Origin: Dryocola sp032051265
GTDB lineage: Bacteria; Pseudomonadota; Gammaproteobacteria; Enterobacterales; Enterobacteriaceae
NCBI GenBank assembly: GCA_032051265.1
Contig: DAMBYU010000007.1
Location: forward strand, 1-64,000
Direction of reading: 5' to 3'
DNA: 64,000 bases
The position numbers and the translations under genes were made by a program. This document shows, one piece after another, positions 33,946 through 43,385 of this stretch; the stretch's first letter is position 1, and every line of letters starts with the position of its first letter. Below the pieces are notes generated by a model. The model did no database searches and was not told where the DNA came from. It saw only the letters and a program-made list of their open reading frames with translations.

Positions 33946-34961
33946 GTCGATACCTTATGGTCAGGCCCCTCTTCCTCGGGAGCAGGGGCGTTCTTCTCTT
34001 CTTTCTGCATCTTCTTCTCGTTCTTCACCCGTAGCTTTTTCGCCCGGCTTTCGAGCGCCAGATAACAGACAATAGCCAGCAGCAGCGGGGCAATAAAGTA
34101 GAGCAAACGGTAGGCGAGCAGGGCGGCGATAATGGCGCCATGACCGGTGTGTTCTCCGGCCAGCAGCGCGATAAATACCGCTTCCAGAACCCCGATGCCC
34201 GCCGGGATATGCACAATAACCCCAACGATACTGCTTACCAGCAGCACGCCCAGCACGAAGAAGTAGTTCACCTCCTGGCCCAGAAGCAGCCAGATAATGG
34301 CCCCCATCGCCATCCAGTTGGCGCTGGAGATGATCATCTGCGCAATGGCGAATTTAAACGACGGCAGCACCAGTTTTTGGCCTTTCACCGTCATATGGCG
34401 ATGTTTGGCAAAAGCGCAGAACCACAGGTAGGTCACAATAATAGCCAGCAGCACGATGCCAATAATGCGCAGCGTAGTCTGATCGATATACCAGTGGTCA
34501 GGCAGCTTCACTACGCCGACGGTAAAGATCACCCCGCCCAGCAAAATGTAGCCAAGCCAGTTGGTGGAGATACTTAAAGAGAAGATGCGCGTGATGGTGC
34601 TGCCGGGCAGCCCAAGACGCGAATAGAGCCGGTAGCGCATGCCAATCCCGCCAACCCAGGTGCTGAGCGTCAGGTTAAAGGCGTAGCAGATAAAAGAGAC
34701 CAGCATAACCTGCCGTTTAGCCAGCTTATGGCCGCAGTAGGCCCGCCCCAGCAGATCGTAACAGCCATAAAGCAGATAGCTTACAATAACCAACCCCACG
34801 GCGCTAAAGAGCGCGATGCGGTTGTAGCTGCGGATAACCTTCCAGACCTCCTGCCAGTCAACTTTCTGGGCATACACCACCAGCAGCACAATCACAGCGA
34901 TAAAAAACAGCCAGGTGAGGATTTTCTTTGCCTTACGCCATTTAGGATGTGCATGCGCCAT
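33942..34961 (-). CDS. ybhN: YbhN, UPF0104 inner-membrane protein
   Basis: A 339-residue polytopic protein (about eight or nine helices) of the family that includes the flippase domain of lysylphosphatidylglycerol synthases. Motifs: LSTWVGGIGMRYRLYSRLGL and VHIPAGIGVLEAVFIALL. The C-terminal tail is charged (KKMQKEEKNAPAPEEEGPDHK). Its ATG overlaps the clsB stop by one base, so it is cotranscribed with clsB and ybhP. A lipid-handling role is inferred from the partner genes. Confidence 0.92.
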   Translation of the reverse strand: MAHAHPKWRKAKKILTWLFFIAVIVLLVVYAQKVDWQEVWKVIRSYNRIALFSAVGLVIVSYLLYGCYDLLGRAYCGHKLAKRQVMLVSFICYAFNLTLSTWVGGIGMRYRLYSRLGLPGSTITRIFSLSISTNWLGYILLGGVIFTVGVVKLPDHWYIDQTTLRIIGIVLLAIIVTYLWFCAFAKHRHMTVKGQKLVLPSFKFAIAQMIISSANWMAMGAIIWLLLGQEVNYFFVLGVLLVSSIVGVIVHIPAGIGVLEAVFIALLAGEHTGHGAIIAALLAYRLLYFIAPLLLAIVCYLALESRAKKLRVKNEKKMQKEEKNAPAPEEEGPDHKVST

Positions 34962-36205
34962 TACTGTTTTACTCCCTCGTTATCGGAATCTACCCGGTCC
35001 TGCGTCTCCATCTCAGGCTGTACAGGCGGCTCTACCAGCGACAGATGCGGGGTATGCGCAGGCAGCCAGCCTACCAGGGCGGGAAAGTGGCGTAAAAAGT
35101 GGAACACCACCACGCTTTTGCCCAGGTTCCACCACGTGCGTTTGGGCATCAGGGTTTCATCCACCTGCTGACAATCTTCGCTGATTAACTGGTTAAGATT
35201 TTCACGTAGCTGCTGGTTGAAATTTAGATCGTAGACGATCAGGTTCGCTTCCAGGTTGAGGGAGAGGCTCAGCGGATCAAGGTTGCTGGATCCGACGGTA
35301 GCCCAGTGATCGTCCATCAGCGCTACTTTGCCGTGCAGCGGCCTGCGCAGGTATTCATAAACCTCGACCCCGCCTTTCACCAGATAATTATAGAGCAGGC
35401 GGGCACCAACCTTCACGATAGGCATATCCGGCTCGCCCTGAACAATGAGTTTAACCTTTACGCCGCGGCGGGCGGCGTTGCGCATGGCGTGCAACAGCCG
35501 GTAGCCGGGGAAGAAATAGGCGTTGGCGATAATGACTTCCTGCTTCGCATTGCTCAGCATCTTCAGGTAGTAGCGCTCAATATCGTCCCGGTGCCGATCG
35601 TTATCGCGCCAGACAAACAGCGCCTGCGCCTCGCCCGGCATCGGATTGTCCTGTGCCTGATGACGGCGGCGGTCCCACCAGCGGCGCGGGATTTCGTGCC
35701 CCGGCAGGTTAGAGACCACAAAGCCTGCTATATCGTCCACTATCGGCCCTTCAACCCTGACGGCATAGTCCTGCTTCGCCTCCGGGCCGTAATCAATCAT
35801 ATGCTCGGCGGAGTAGTTAATACCGCCCACAAAGGCGAGGCGGCCATCTACTACCACCAGCTTGCGGTGCATCCGGCGGAACACGTTGGTGCGCATGCCT
35901 AACAGCGGCGGGCGGGGATCGTAGTAGCGAAACTTAACCCCGGCGCTGGTGAGCTGGCTGACAAACTCATCGCTTAAATCGGGAGAGCCGTAGCCATCCA
36001 GCAGCACGTCAACGCTTACGCCACGTTTGGCCGCGTTCAGAATAACCTTGTGAAGCTGCTTGCCAACCTCGTCCTCAAACCAGATAAAGGTTTCGAGTAT
36101 TACCGTATTACGCGCGTTACCGATCGCCTCAAATACTGCCGGGAAAAACTCATCGCCGTTCTCCAGCAGTTCGATGCGGTTGCCGTCGCGCCAGTTATTT
36201 TTCAT
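34961..36205 (-). CDS. clsB: Cardiolipin synthase B (ClsB, formerly YbhO)
   Basis: Phospholipase D-family enzyme that makes cardiolipin or transfers phosphatidyl groups; membrane associated. The 414-residue product has two HKD motifs, HRKLVVVDGRLAFVGGIN and HGKVALMDDHWATVGSSNLDP. Same size as E. coli ClsB (413 aa). The start overlaps the ybhP stop (ATGA), and in E. coli YbhP is the partner gene of the same unit. Confidence 0.95.
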   Translation of the reverse strand: MKNNWRDGNRIELLENGDEFFPAVFEAIGNARNTVILETFIWFEDEVGKQLHKVILNAAKRGVSVDVLLDGYGSPDLSDEFVSQLTSAGVKFRYYDPRPPLLGMRTNVFRRMHRKLVVVDGRLAFVGGINYSAEHMIDYGPEAKQDYAVRVEGPIVDDIAGFVVSNLPGHEIPRRWWDRRRHQAQDNPMPGEAQALFVWRDNDRHRDDIERYYLKMLSNAKQEVIIANAYFFPGYRLLHAMRNAARRGVKVKLIVQGEPDMPIVKVGARLLYNYLVKGGVEVYEYLRRPLHGKVALMDDHWATVGSSNLDPLSLSLNLEANLIVYDLNFNQQLRENLNQLISEDCQQVDETLMPKRTWWNLGKSVVVFHFLRHFPALVGWLPAHTPHLSLVEPPVQPEMETQDRVDSDNEGVKQ

Positions 36206-36963
36206 ATATGGATCTCCACGGCGAGCGGGGCATGATCGGACAGATGACGCCAGTGACGCAAATTAAGGGCTGAAGGCGCGCTAACGTGAGCATGTTTGAC
36301 GTAGATCCTGTCCAGGCGTAAAAGCGGCAGGCCTGCCGGAAAAGTGCGGGCCGGGCGACCATAAGCACGGGTAAAGACCTCATCCAGCCCGGCTTCATTT
36401 TTTAGCAGATGGTTCGCCTTTTGCCGCCAGTCGTTAAAATCTCCGGCAACTACCACGGGCTCCCCTTCAGGTAATTCATTCACCAGTCTGCATAACATAT
36501 TTAGCTGCGCCAGGCGGTGTTCTTCGCGCAGCCCAAGGTGAACGCAAATGATGTGCACGCGAATACTCTGGTCTGGCACGGTCATCTGGCAATGCAGCAT
36601 GCCTCGTTTTTCATGGCCGTCCACGGAGATATCGCGGTTATCAAACTGGGTGATGGGGAAGCGAGAAAGCACGGCGTTGCCGTGATGCCCCTCCGGGTAA
36701 ACGGCGTTGCGCCCGTAGGCGAAATCGTTCCATACGGTATCGGCCAGAAACTCATAGTGGCTGGTTTCAGGCCAGTTTTCGAAGCGCACTGAATGGGCCT
36801 CGTGCGCGCCCATCACTTCCTGAAGACAGACGATATCTGCCGCTACCGTACGTACTGCATCCCGCAGTTCCGGCAGAATAAAGCGTCGGTTAAAAGTGGT
36901 GAAGCCCTTGTGTGTATTTATCGTGAGCACTTTAAATGAAAAGCGCGGAGTCTGATGTGCCAT
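36202..36963 (-). CDS. ybhP: YbhP, endonuclease/exonuclease/phosphatase-fold protein
   Basis: A 253-residue protein with the EEP fold: metal-site residues in TINTHKGFTTFNRRF and VCLQEVMGAHE, VAGDFNDWRQKAN, and the C-terminal LSDHAPLAVEI. Same length as E. coli YbhP. The substrate is unknown; the tight link with clsB suggests a phospholipid-related phosphodiesterase. ATG at 36963 has GGGAG upstream; an upstream-extended reading is rejected because it departs from the family N terminus. Confidence 0.92.
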   Translation of the reverse strand: MAHQTPRFSFKVLTINTHKGFTTFNRRFILPELRDAVRTVAADIVCLQEVMGAHEAHSVRFENWPETSHYEFLADTVWNDFAYGRNAVYPEGHHGNAVLSRFPITQFDNRDISVDGHEKRGMLHCQMTVPDQSIRVHIICVHLGLREEHRLAQLNMLCRLVNELPEGEPVVVAGDFNDWRQKANHLLKNEAGLDEVFTRAYGRPARTFPAGLPLLRLDRIYVKHAHVSAPSALNLRHWRHLSDHAPLAVEIHI

Positions 36964-37096
36964 GCCGCTCCCGGTCTTTTTGTTTTCCTGATGTAAATAA
37001 AGTGTAGTCTTTGTCACAAAAAGAGGGCGGGTTGCGGAATTTTCCGTACACTGGCGTACTCTCAATGACAGGAAAAACCATGCCAGGAGTAAAAAC

Positions 37097-37504
37097 ATGA
37101 AGTGGCAACAGCGTATACAGGTGACAACCGGCCTGACTTGTTGGCAGATTATGCTGCATTTTATGGTAGTGGTTGCGCTGCTGGCAGGCTGGAAAATGAA
37201 GGCGCTTATCCCGGTCGGCGTGGGCCTGTGCCTGCTTTATGTGGCAACGGTTATCATGATGTTCGCCTTACAGCGCTTTCACAGCGGCAGGCTGCGCGAT
37301 ATCGGCGACTTCCTGGAAGAGCTAACCACAAGCTGGTACTTCGGCTCGGCGATGATCGCTCTGTGGCTGCTGTCTCGCGTGGTAGAAAGCAATTTGCTTA
37401 TCGCAGCAGCAGGCCTGGTAATGATTGCCGGACCCGCCATCTACTCTCTGCTTGCCAAAGACAAATCAGGCAATTTTGCGGCGAAACATCCAGTACGCCG
37501 CTGA
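37097..37504 (+). CDS. ybhQ: YbhQ, inner-membrane protein of unknown function
   Basis: A 135-residue membrane protein with about four helices, starting MKWQQRIQVTTGLTCWQIMLH and ending KHPVRR, as in E. coli YbhQ (136 aa). CCAGGAG lies upstream of the ATG. No function is known. Its last 39 bases overlap the end of the convergent ybhR, so both stop codons lie inside the opposite gene. Confidence 0.9.
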   Translation: MKWQQRIQVTTGLTCWQIMLHFMVVVALLAGWKMKALIPVGVGLCLLYVATVIMMFALQRFHSGRLRDIGDFLEELTTSWYFGSAMIALWLLSRVVESNLLIAAAGLVMIAGPAIYSLLAKDKSGNFAAKHPVRR

Positions 37505-38572
37505 TATAGTGATGGCCGCTATCACCAGCAGCGGCCACACGCTTCCCCACACAATGTCAAAACTCGCATCCTTCAGGTAAATCTGTTTCGTAATGTCGGT
37601 GAAATGCCGGATAGGATTTACCCAGGTTAAATTCTGCAGCCACACCGGCATGTTCTCCACCGGGGAAACATAGCCCGAAAGCAGTATGGCCGGCATCATA
37701 AAGACAAACACCCCGATAAACGCCTGCTGCTGCGTTGAGCACAGCGCGGAGATAAGCAGCCCAAAGCCTACCAAAGATAATCCGTAAATCAGCATTGTGA
37801 AGTAGAACAGCAGCACCGATCCGGAGAAGGGAATGTGATAGCCCCAAATCCCCACGCCCAGCACAATAGTGGCCTGCCCGATAGCGACAATTTGCGCAGG
37901 TACGGCTTTGCCGACGAAAATCTGCCAGGTGGCAAGCGGCGATACCAGAAGCTGATCGAGCGTGCCCTGCTCGCGCTCGCGTGCCACTGACAGCGAGGTG
38001 ACAATCATCACCCCGATGGTCGTTATCATGGCGATAAGCGACGGCACCACAAACCATTTGTAATCCAGATTTGGGTTATACCAGTTACGCACCACCAGCT
38101 CGCTGTTATTCGGTTTCGGCAACCCGATGATCAACTCCTGTTGATAGTTCTTCACTATCTGTTGCAGATAATTGGCGGCAATCTGGGCGCTGTTAGAGTT
38201 ACGCCCATCCAGAATGATTTGCAGTTTAGCGGGCTGGTTGCTTATCAGATTGCGCGAAAAATCAGCCGGGAAGCGAATCAGCAGCAGCGCTTTTTGATTA
38301 TCTATGGTTGGCTGTATTTCCTGCGGGCTCTTTAACAGCAGCACATGGTTAAAAGCTTTTGCGCGCGCAAAGCGCTGCGTCAGCTCCACGGAATGGCTGC
38401 CGTTATCCTCGTTATAAATCGCAATGGTCGCGTTGGTCACTTCAAGCGTTGCGGCAAAGGGAAATAGCACAACCTGCAGAATAACCGGCGCAATAAGAAT
38501 GGCGCGGGTCTGCGGTTCGCGCAGCAGGGACTGCAGCTCTTTGCGAATCAATGTCCATAGTCGATGAAACAT
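37466..38572 (-). CDS. ybhR: YbhR, ABC-2 type efflux permease
   Basis: A 368-residue permease: one N-terminal helix, a large periplasmic domain (about 45-175), then five helices. It has the ABC-2 motif SVAREREQGTLDQLLVSPLATWQIFVGK and VNPIRHFTDITKQI. Same length as E. coli YbhR. It pairs with ybhS as a heterodimeric pore for the ATPase YbhF; in E. coli this YbhFSR pump has been linked to tetracycline-type drug and cation export. It starts 9 nt after ybhS. Confidence 0.94.
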   Translation of the reverse strand: MFHRLWTLIRKELQSLLREPQTRAILIAPVILQVVLFPFAATLEVTNATIAIYNEDNGSHSVELTQRFARAKAFNHVLLLKSPQEIQPTIDNQKALLLIRFPADFSRNLISNQPAKLQIILDGRNSNSAQIAANYLQQIVKNYQQELIIGLPKPNNSELVVRNWYNPNLDYKWFVVPSLIAMITTIGVMIVTSLSVAREREQGTLDQLLVSPLATWQIFVGKAVPAQIVAIGQATIVLGVGIWGYHIPFSGSVLLFYFTMLIYGLSLVGFGLLISALCSTQQQAFIGVFVFMMPAILLSGYVSPVENMPVWLQNLTWVNPIRHFTDITKQIYLKDASFDIVWGSVWPLLVIAAITISAAYWMFRRKIA

Positions 38573-38581
38573 GGCTTTCCC

Positions 38582-39721
38582 TTAATCAAGACGACGTTTG
38601 GTTTTCAGCGCCGTCAGGCCGATAAACACCACCGCTGAGGCGATTAAAAACAGCACATTGACCACCAGCACCGTGGCGATATTTCCCGCCAGAAACAGGC
38701 TTTGCAGCGTGCTGACGAAGTAGCGAGCGGGTATCACATAGGTCACCGCGCGAATAATCGCGGGCATGCTGTCAATCTGGAAGATAAAGCCCGACAGCAT
38801 AACTGACGGCAGAAACGCGGCGTTCAGCGCCACCTGGGCTGCGTTAAACTGGTTACGGGTAATAGTGGAAATCAGCAGGCCCATGCCGAGCGTACTGAGC
38901 AAAAACAGGCTGGTGATGAGGAATAACAGCAGCAGCGACCCGCGGTAAGGCACGCCGAGAATAAAGACCGACACCAGCATACACAGCAGCATCGCCAGCA
39001 TGCCTAGCACGTAATAGGGCAGCAGCTTGCATAGCAACAGTTCGGTGCGTGTGACCTGGGTTGAGAGCAATGCTTCCATCGTCCCGCGCTCCCATTCACG
39101 CGCGACGACCAGCGAAGTCAGGATGGCGCCGATGACCGTCATAATGATGGTTATCGCCCCCGGAATAATGAAATGCTGGCTGATGGCCGCCGGGTTAAAC
39201 CAGTAACGCAGTTGCACATCGATCAAGGGTTCAAAGCTTTCGCCCCGATCTTCCGCGCGCTGCTGTTGCCAGATCTGCCAGATCCCTTCCAGGTAGCCCT
39301 GCACAAAGTTCGCGGTGTTCGGTTCACTGCCGTCAGTGATTATCTGAACAGGCGCGGTTGCGCCCGCACGCGCCATATTCTGCGCAAAGTCGGTTGGGAT
39401 AACTACCATGCCGCGAATTTTCCCCGCCTGCATAAACTGAATCAGCTGATGGCGATTGTCGCTGATGGTGGGCTGGATATAGGGCGAGGCGCTGATGGTA
39501 TGAGCGAAGTCCAGCGCTTCCTCGCTTTGCTGCTCCAGCAGGACGCCAACGTGCAGGCGGCTGGAATCGAGGTTGATCCCATAGCCGAAGATAAACAGCA
39601 GCAGCAGGGGGATCACGACGGCAATCAGCCAGCTGCTCGGGTCGCGCACAATCTGCCGCGTTTCCTTTACGCACAGGGCGCGTACCCGCCGCCAGGAGAC
39701 AATCTGATTATGCTCGCTCAT
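38582..39721 (-). CDS. ybhS: YbhS, ABC-2 type efflux permease
   Basis: A 379-residue permease of the same architecture as YbhR: LCVKETRQIVRDPSSWLIAVVIPLLLLFIFGYG, a periplasmic domain, VVAREWERGTMEALLSTQVTRTELLLCK, and IPARYFVSTLQSLFLAG. Two in-frame ATGs are close; I prefer 39721, 7 nt after AAGGAG, because 39727 almost touches that site. It overlaps ybhF by 14 nt. Confidence 0.93.
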   Translation of the reverse strand: MSEHNQIVSWRRVRALCVKETRQIVRDPSSWLIAVVIPLLLLFIFGYGINLDSSRLHVGVLLEQQSEEALDFAHTISASPYIQPTISDNRHQLIQFMQAGKIRGMVVIPTDFAQNMARAGATAPVQIITDGSEPNTANFVQGYLEGIWQIWQQQRAEDRGESFEPLIDVQLRYWFNPAAISQHFIIPGAITIIMTVIGAILTSLVVAREWERGTMEALLSTQVTRTELLLCKLLPYYVLGMLAMLLCMLVSVFILGVPYRGSLLLLFLITSLFLLSTLGMGLLISTITRNQFNAAQVALNAAFLPSVMLSGFIFQIDSMPAIIRAVTYVIPARYFVSTLQSLFLAGNIATVLVVNVLFLIASAVVFIGLTALKTKRRLD

Positions 39722-41456
39722 CTTCATGCTCCTTATCCCACTCGTGTATCAGCGTGATAAATGCCTGTTCCATGGTCGGGTCGGTTTGCTCGTCGTCCGT
39801 CGCCTGCTGCTTGAGATCGTCCGGCGTGCCGCTGGCGATAAGCTTTCCGCGATACACAAGCCCTATGCGGTCGCAGTATTCCGCCTCGTCCATAAAGTGC
39901 GTAGTGACCATTACCGTCACGCCTTTTTCGACCATGCTGTTGATGTGCAGCCAGAATTCGCGACGGGTAATAGGGTCAACGCCCGAGGTGGGCTCATCGA
40001 GGAAAAGAATATCCGGCTCGTGCATCAGCGAGCAGGCCAGCGCCAGGCGCTGCTTAAAGCCGAGCGGCAGGGAATCCGTCGAGCTGTTAAAAATTGGCTG
40101 GAGGTTAAATGCCTCGCTCATGCTGCGGATCTTTGCTTCCTGCTCCTTGCCGCGCAGACCGTATACGCCGGAGAAAAAGCGCAGGTTTTGCTCCACCGTC
40201 AGGTTGCCATACAGCGAAAATTTCTGCGCCATATAGCCCAGGCGCTGTCGCGCCTTGCCCGAACTGGTTTTTAAATCCATATTCAGCACCAGCGCTTGTC
40301 CGGAGGTTGGCACCAGCAGGCCGCACATCATCTTAAAGGTGGTGGATTTCCCCGCGCCATTTGGCCCGAGTAGCCCAAAGATTTCGCCGCGTTGTACGGT
40401 AAAATTCACATGGTCGGTGGCGGCAAAATCTCCAAATTTTTTGGTCAACTGTTTGGCTTCAATCACCGTTTCTTCCGGGCTGCCTTCTACGGTATGCAGA
40501 ATTTTACCGAGCGGCGACTCCTGTTCCCCTGCGCCGCCTAACAGGTCGATAAACGCATCTTCAAATCGCGGCTCGGTTTGCACTATATGGTCTGGAGACA
40601 GTTTCAGCGCCTCCGTCAGCGCTTCCATGCTGGCGTCTTTAGCGAGGATCAGCCGTACCGAGCGCCCCTGGATCACACCGTCGCTCACCTGCGGCAGTTT
40701 CAGCGCCCGCTGCAGCAGCTTGCGGTTGTTTTCTTCGCCGTGGCTTACCAGCAGCGAACGCCCGGCCATCTTCTGCGTTAGCGCCTTCGGCGCGCCGTGA
40801 TAAAGCAGCTCGCCTTCGTTCATCAGCAGCACCTCGCGGCACTGCTCGGCTTCGTCGAGGTATGAGGTGCTCCATAAAATCAGCATCCCTTCGCCCGCCA
40901 GCTCATGCACCATTTGCCACAGCTCGCGGCGTGAAATGGGATCTACGCCCACGCCCGGCTCATCAAGCAGCAGAACTTTAGGCTGGCCGACCAGCGTGCA
41001 GGCGAGACCAAGCTTCTGCTTCATGCCGCCGGAAAGCTTTCCGGCAAGGCGCGAAGTGAAAGGCCCAAGGGAGGTAAACTCCAGCAGGCGCCTGAACGTT
41101 GTTTCACGCTCTTTACCCGTCACGCCGCGCAGGTCGGCGTAAAGCGTGAGGTTTTCCATCACCGTTAAGTCTTCATACAGCCCGAATTTTTGCGGCATGT
41201 ATCCCAGAACGGCGTGCAGGGCGCGATCGTCTTTTACCGGGTCCAGCCCGATGACGTCCGCGCTTCCCTCGGTTGGCTTAAGCAGGCCTGCCAGCATGCG
41301 CATTAATGTGGTTTTCCCCGCGCCGTCCGGCCCAACCAGGCCGGTGACCTCGCCCGTGTGGATTTCGCAGTCAAGGCTCGCTACGGCAGGTTTATCCAGC
41401 CCCGGAAAGCTTTTCATCAGCCCGCGCAGGTGGATGATGCCGTCACTGCTGCTCAT
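39708..41456 (-). CDS. ybhF: YbhF, tandem ABC ATPase of the YbhFSR exporter
   Basis: Two ABC domains in one 582-residue chain. Domain 1: Walker A GPDGAGKTT, signature LSGGMKQKLGLA, Walker B VLLLDEPGVGVD. Domain 2: GPNGAGKST, LPLGFKQRLALA in place of LSGGQ, and ILFLDEPTSGVD. E. coli YbhF is 578 residues. I chose ATG 41456 (MSSSDGIIHLRGLMKSF) because further upstream starts lie deep in ybhG and have no ribosome-binding site; the true start could be ATG 41468. Overlaps at both ends indicate a tight operon. Confidence 0.93.
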   Translation of the reverse strand: MSSSDGIIHLRGLMKSFPGLDKPAVASLDCEIHTGEVTGLVGPDGAGKTTLMRMLAGLLKPTEGSADVIGLDPVKDDRALHAVLGYMPQKFGLYEDLTVMENLTLYADLRGVTGKERETTFRRLLEFTSLGPFTSRLAGKLSGGMKQKLGLACTLVGQPKVLLLDEPGVGVDPISRRELWQMVHELAGEGMLILWSTSYLDEAEQCREVLLMNEGELLYHGAPKALTQKMAGRSLLVSHGEENNRKLLQRALKLPQVSDGVIQGRSVRLILAKDASMEALTEALKLSPDHIVQTEPRFEDAFIDLLGGAGEQESPLGKILHTVEGSPEETVIEAKQLTKKFGDFAATDHVNFTVQRGEIFGLLGPNGAGKSTTFKMMCGLLVPTSGQALVLNMDLKTSSGKARQRLGYMAQKFSLYGNLTVEQNLRFFSGVYGLRGKEQEAKIRSMSEAFNLQPIFNSSTDSLPLGFKQRLALACSLMHEPDILFLDEPTSGVDPITRREFWLHINSMVEKGVTVMVTTHFMDEAEYCDRIGLVYRGKLIASGTPDDLKQQATDDEQTDPTMEQAFITLIHEWDKEHEDERA

Positions 41457-42450
41457 GCTGCGTTCCATCATTAAAGCTGACGGTGACCGGCATGCCCTGG
41501 CGCAGCGAGTCATCTGCGTCGGTAACGATGATGCGCAGGCGATAGACTAAATCGGTACGCAGGTCGGGCGTCTCAACCGTTTTCGGTGTGAATTCGGCGG
41601 TAGGGGAAACAAACCCTATTTTGCCGCGCCAGGGTTTATCGGGCCGCCCGTCGGTATAAATCTGCACTTCCGTGCCGGGCTGCGCCTTGTTCAGGCTGAC
41701 TTCGTTCACATAGGCACGCACCCAGACCGGGCGCGTCAGGGAGAGCGTCAGCACCGTGCTTCCGGCGTTCAGCATGCTGCCGGGCTCAACGGCGCGGGTC
41801 AGTATCGTGCCGTCGGAAGGAGCGATAAGCGTGGTGTCCTGTAAATCGAGCTGCGCCTGGGCGAGCTGCGCTTTGGCCTGTTGCAGGCTGGCCTGCGCCT
41901 GAGCTATTTCCTGCGGGCGGTTACCGGTGCGGTACTGGCTGAGCTTGTCCTGTGCGGCCTTTAGCGTAGCTTTGGCCTGGTTGCTTGCGGAGCGGGCGTT
42001 TTCCAGCTCGTTAGCGGAAACCACACGTCTGGCCCACAACCCCTGCTGGCGCTGATAAAAGTTCTGCGCATAGTCGTAAGCGGCCTGGGCCTGATTGACC
42101 TGCGCCGCGGCCTGGGCAATTTCTTCATCGCGGTAGCCCGCAATCACCAGATCGAATTTAGCCTGGGCGACCGCGACGTTGGCTTCCGCCTGCTGCACAG
42201 CGTTCTGATAAGGCCCTTTGTCCAGCTCGCCCAGGGTTTCTCCGGCCTTAATGGCGTCGCCTTCATCCACTTTCAGCGTGGCGAGTCGTCCGCCCGCGCG
42301 AAAGCTCATATCGACGGTACGAATATCCACGTTGCCGTAGAGCGTCAGCGGCTGCTCCCGCTCACTTTGATACCACAGCCAGCCGCCAGCGCAGACAGCC
42401 AGCAGCGCAACAATCACTATCACAACGACGATGGGTTTTTTATTTTTCAT
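41443..42450 (-). CDS. ybhG: YbhG, membrane-fusion (HlyD-like) periplasmic adaptor
   Basis: A 335-residue adaptor with an N-terminal signal anchor (KKPIVVVIVIVALLAVCAGGWLW), a lipoyl half-domain (GNVDIRTVDMSFRAGGRLATL), a long coiled coil rich in Ala and Gln (about 80-210), and the second lipoyl half with LIAPSDGTILTRAVEPGSMLN. It would join YbhFSR to an outer-membrane channel such as TolC. Start ATG 42450 lies inside the end of cecR. E. coli YbhG is 332 residues. Confidence 0.93.
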   Translation of the reverse strand: MKNKKPIVVVIVIVALLAVCAGGWLWYQSEREQPLTLYGNVDIRTVDMSFRAGGRLATLKVDEGDAIKAGETLGELDKGPYQNAVQQAEANVAVAQAKFDLVIAGYRDEEIAQAAAQVNQAQAAYDYAQNFYQRQQGLWARRVVSANELENARSASNQAKATLKAAQDKLSQYRTGNRPQEIAQAQASLQQAKAQLAQAQLDLQDTTLIAPSDGTILTRAVEPGSMLNAGSTVLTLSLTRPVWVRAYVNEVSLNKAQPGTEVQIYTDGRPDKPWRGKIGFVSPTAEFTPKTVETPDLRTDLVYRLRIIVTDADDSLRQGMPVTVSFNDGTQHEQQ

Positions 42451-43135
42451 CGCACGCTTTTCCTCGCTCAACAGACAATCCCTGCAGGATGAAATCGATA
42501 TGGCTTAGCACCACATCGCTGATTTGCTGTACGCAGGCTTTGTCGAAAGTCGTCCAGCCGGTGCGTAATAAAATTGTCTCGCGCCCTAAGCGGAAGGCAA
42601 GCACCTGTCCGAGCAGAGCGTGGGTGTGCAAAATGGTTTCGGTATCTAACGGATCGCGGCCTGTGTAGCAGCCCACCAGGCTTGTGAGATGCGTATGCAT
42701 CGGCGCAATTACCCGGTCGTGAATAAGCTGGTAGGCGGGCGTCGGCGAAAGCTGCTCGCGGGAGATAAACTTGCTCAGGTTCAGCGTTTCATCGGCGGTG
42801 AGCAGGCTAATCATATGGCTGCAGGCGGTGTGAATAAGTTCGCGTATTTGTGCCTTGTCCGGCTCGGGCTGATTAAGAATGGCCCCGGCACTGCGCACGT
42901 GCGACTGAAAGTTGTGGTTGATGAAATCCGCAATCCACTGGGCCGAGGCCATATAGAGCTCTTCTTTGGAGCCGAAATAGTAGGTGATGGCCGCGATGTT
43001 TTGCCCGGCAAGGGCGGCGATGTCACGCGTGGTGGCATGCAGACCGTATTCGCCAAACTGAGCAATAGCGGCATTAATAAGGGTGTTTTTAGCCTGTTCA
43101 CCGCGGGAGGTGAAGGGCGTCGGCGTAGCGTTCAT
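42440..43135 (-). CDS. cecR: TetR-family repressor CecR (YbiH)
   Basis: A 231-residue TetR regulator: N-terminal helix-turn-helix EYGLHATTRDIAALAGQNIAAITYYFGSKEELY, then a ligand-binding C-terminal domain (NLSKFISREQLSPTPAYQL, ILHTHALLGQVLAFRLGRETILLRTGW). E. coli CecR (223 aa) controls cecR-ybhGFSR and rhlE and affects sensitivity to cefoperazone and chloramphenicol. First gene of the operon here; its operator is in the shared promoter region with rhlE. Confidence 0.95.
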   Translation of the reverse strand: MNATPTPFTSRGEQAKNTLINAAIAQFGEYGLHATTRDIAALAGQNIAAITYYFGSKEELYMASAQWIADFINHNFQSHVRSAGAILNQPEPDKAQIRELIHTACSHMISLLTADETLNLSKFISREQLSPTPAYQLIHDRVIAPMHTHLTSLVGCYTGRDPLDTETILHTHALLGQVLAFRLGRETILLRTGWTTFDKACVQQISDVVLSHIDFILQGLSVERGKACDEK

Positions 43136-43152
43136 ACCGACCTCTTAAAAAG

Positions 43153-43172
43153 TTAATCAATCGATTGATTAA
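43153..43172. promoter_or_regulatory. CecR operator
   Basis: TTAATCAATCGATTGATTAA is a perfect 20-bp palindrome 18 bp upstream of cecR, in the 250-bp gap between divergent cecR and rhlE. It fits autorepression by CecR and possible control of rhlE. Confidence 0.85.
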
Positions 43173-43385
43173 GCGTAAGCCGTTACTCTCAGACTGTCCA
43201 GCGGCGAGTAATTATGCTGTAAAAGGGCGTTAAAAAGAGAAATTGTGCGGAGTATCACAAAAGCTGCTACACTGCGCTCCTTACGGCACCGTGGTTTGTG
43301 CCCCTCTACTCGCCAGGAGACTGGCGTCATATGAACCCCTGGAAACTACACCGCGCATCGCGGTCAGGGCGATTCTGGAGTACCT

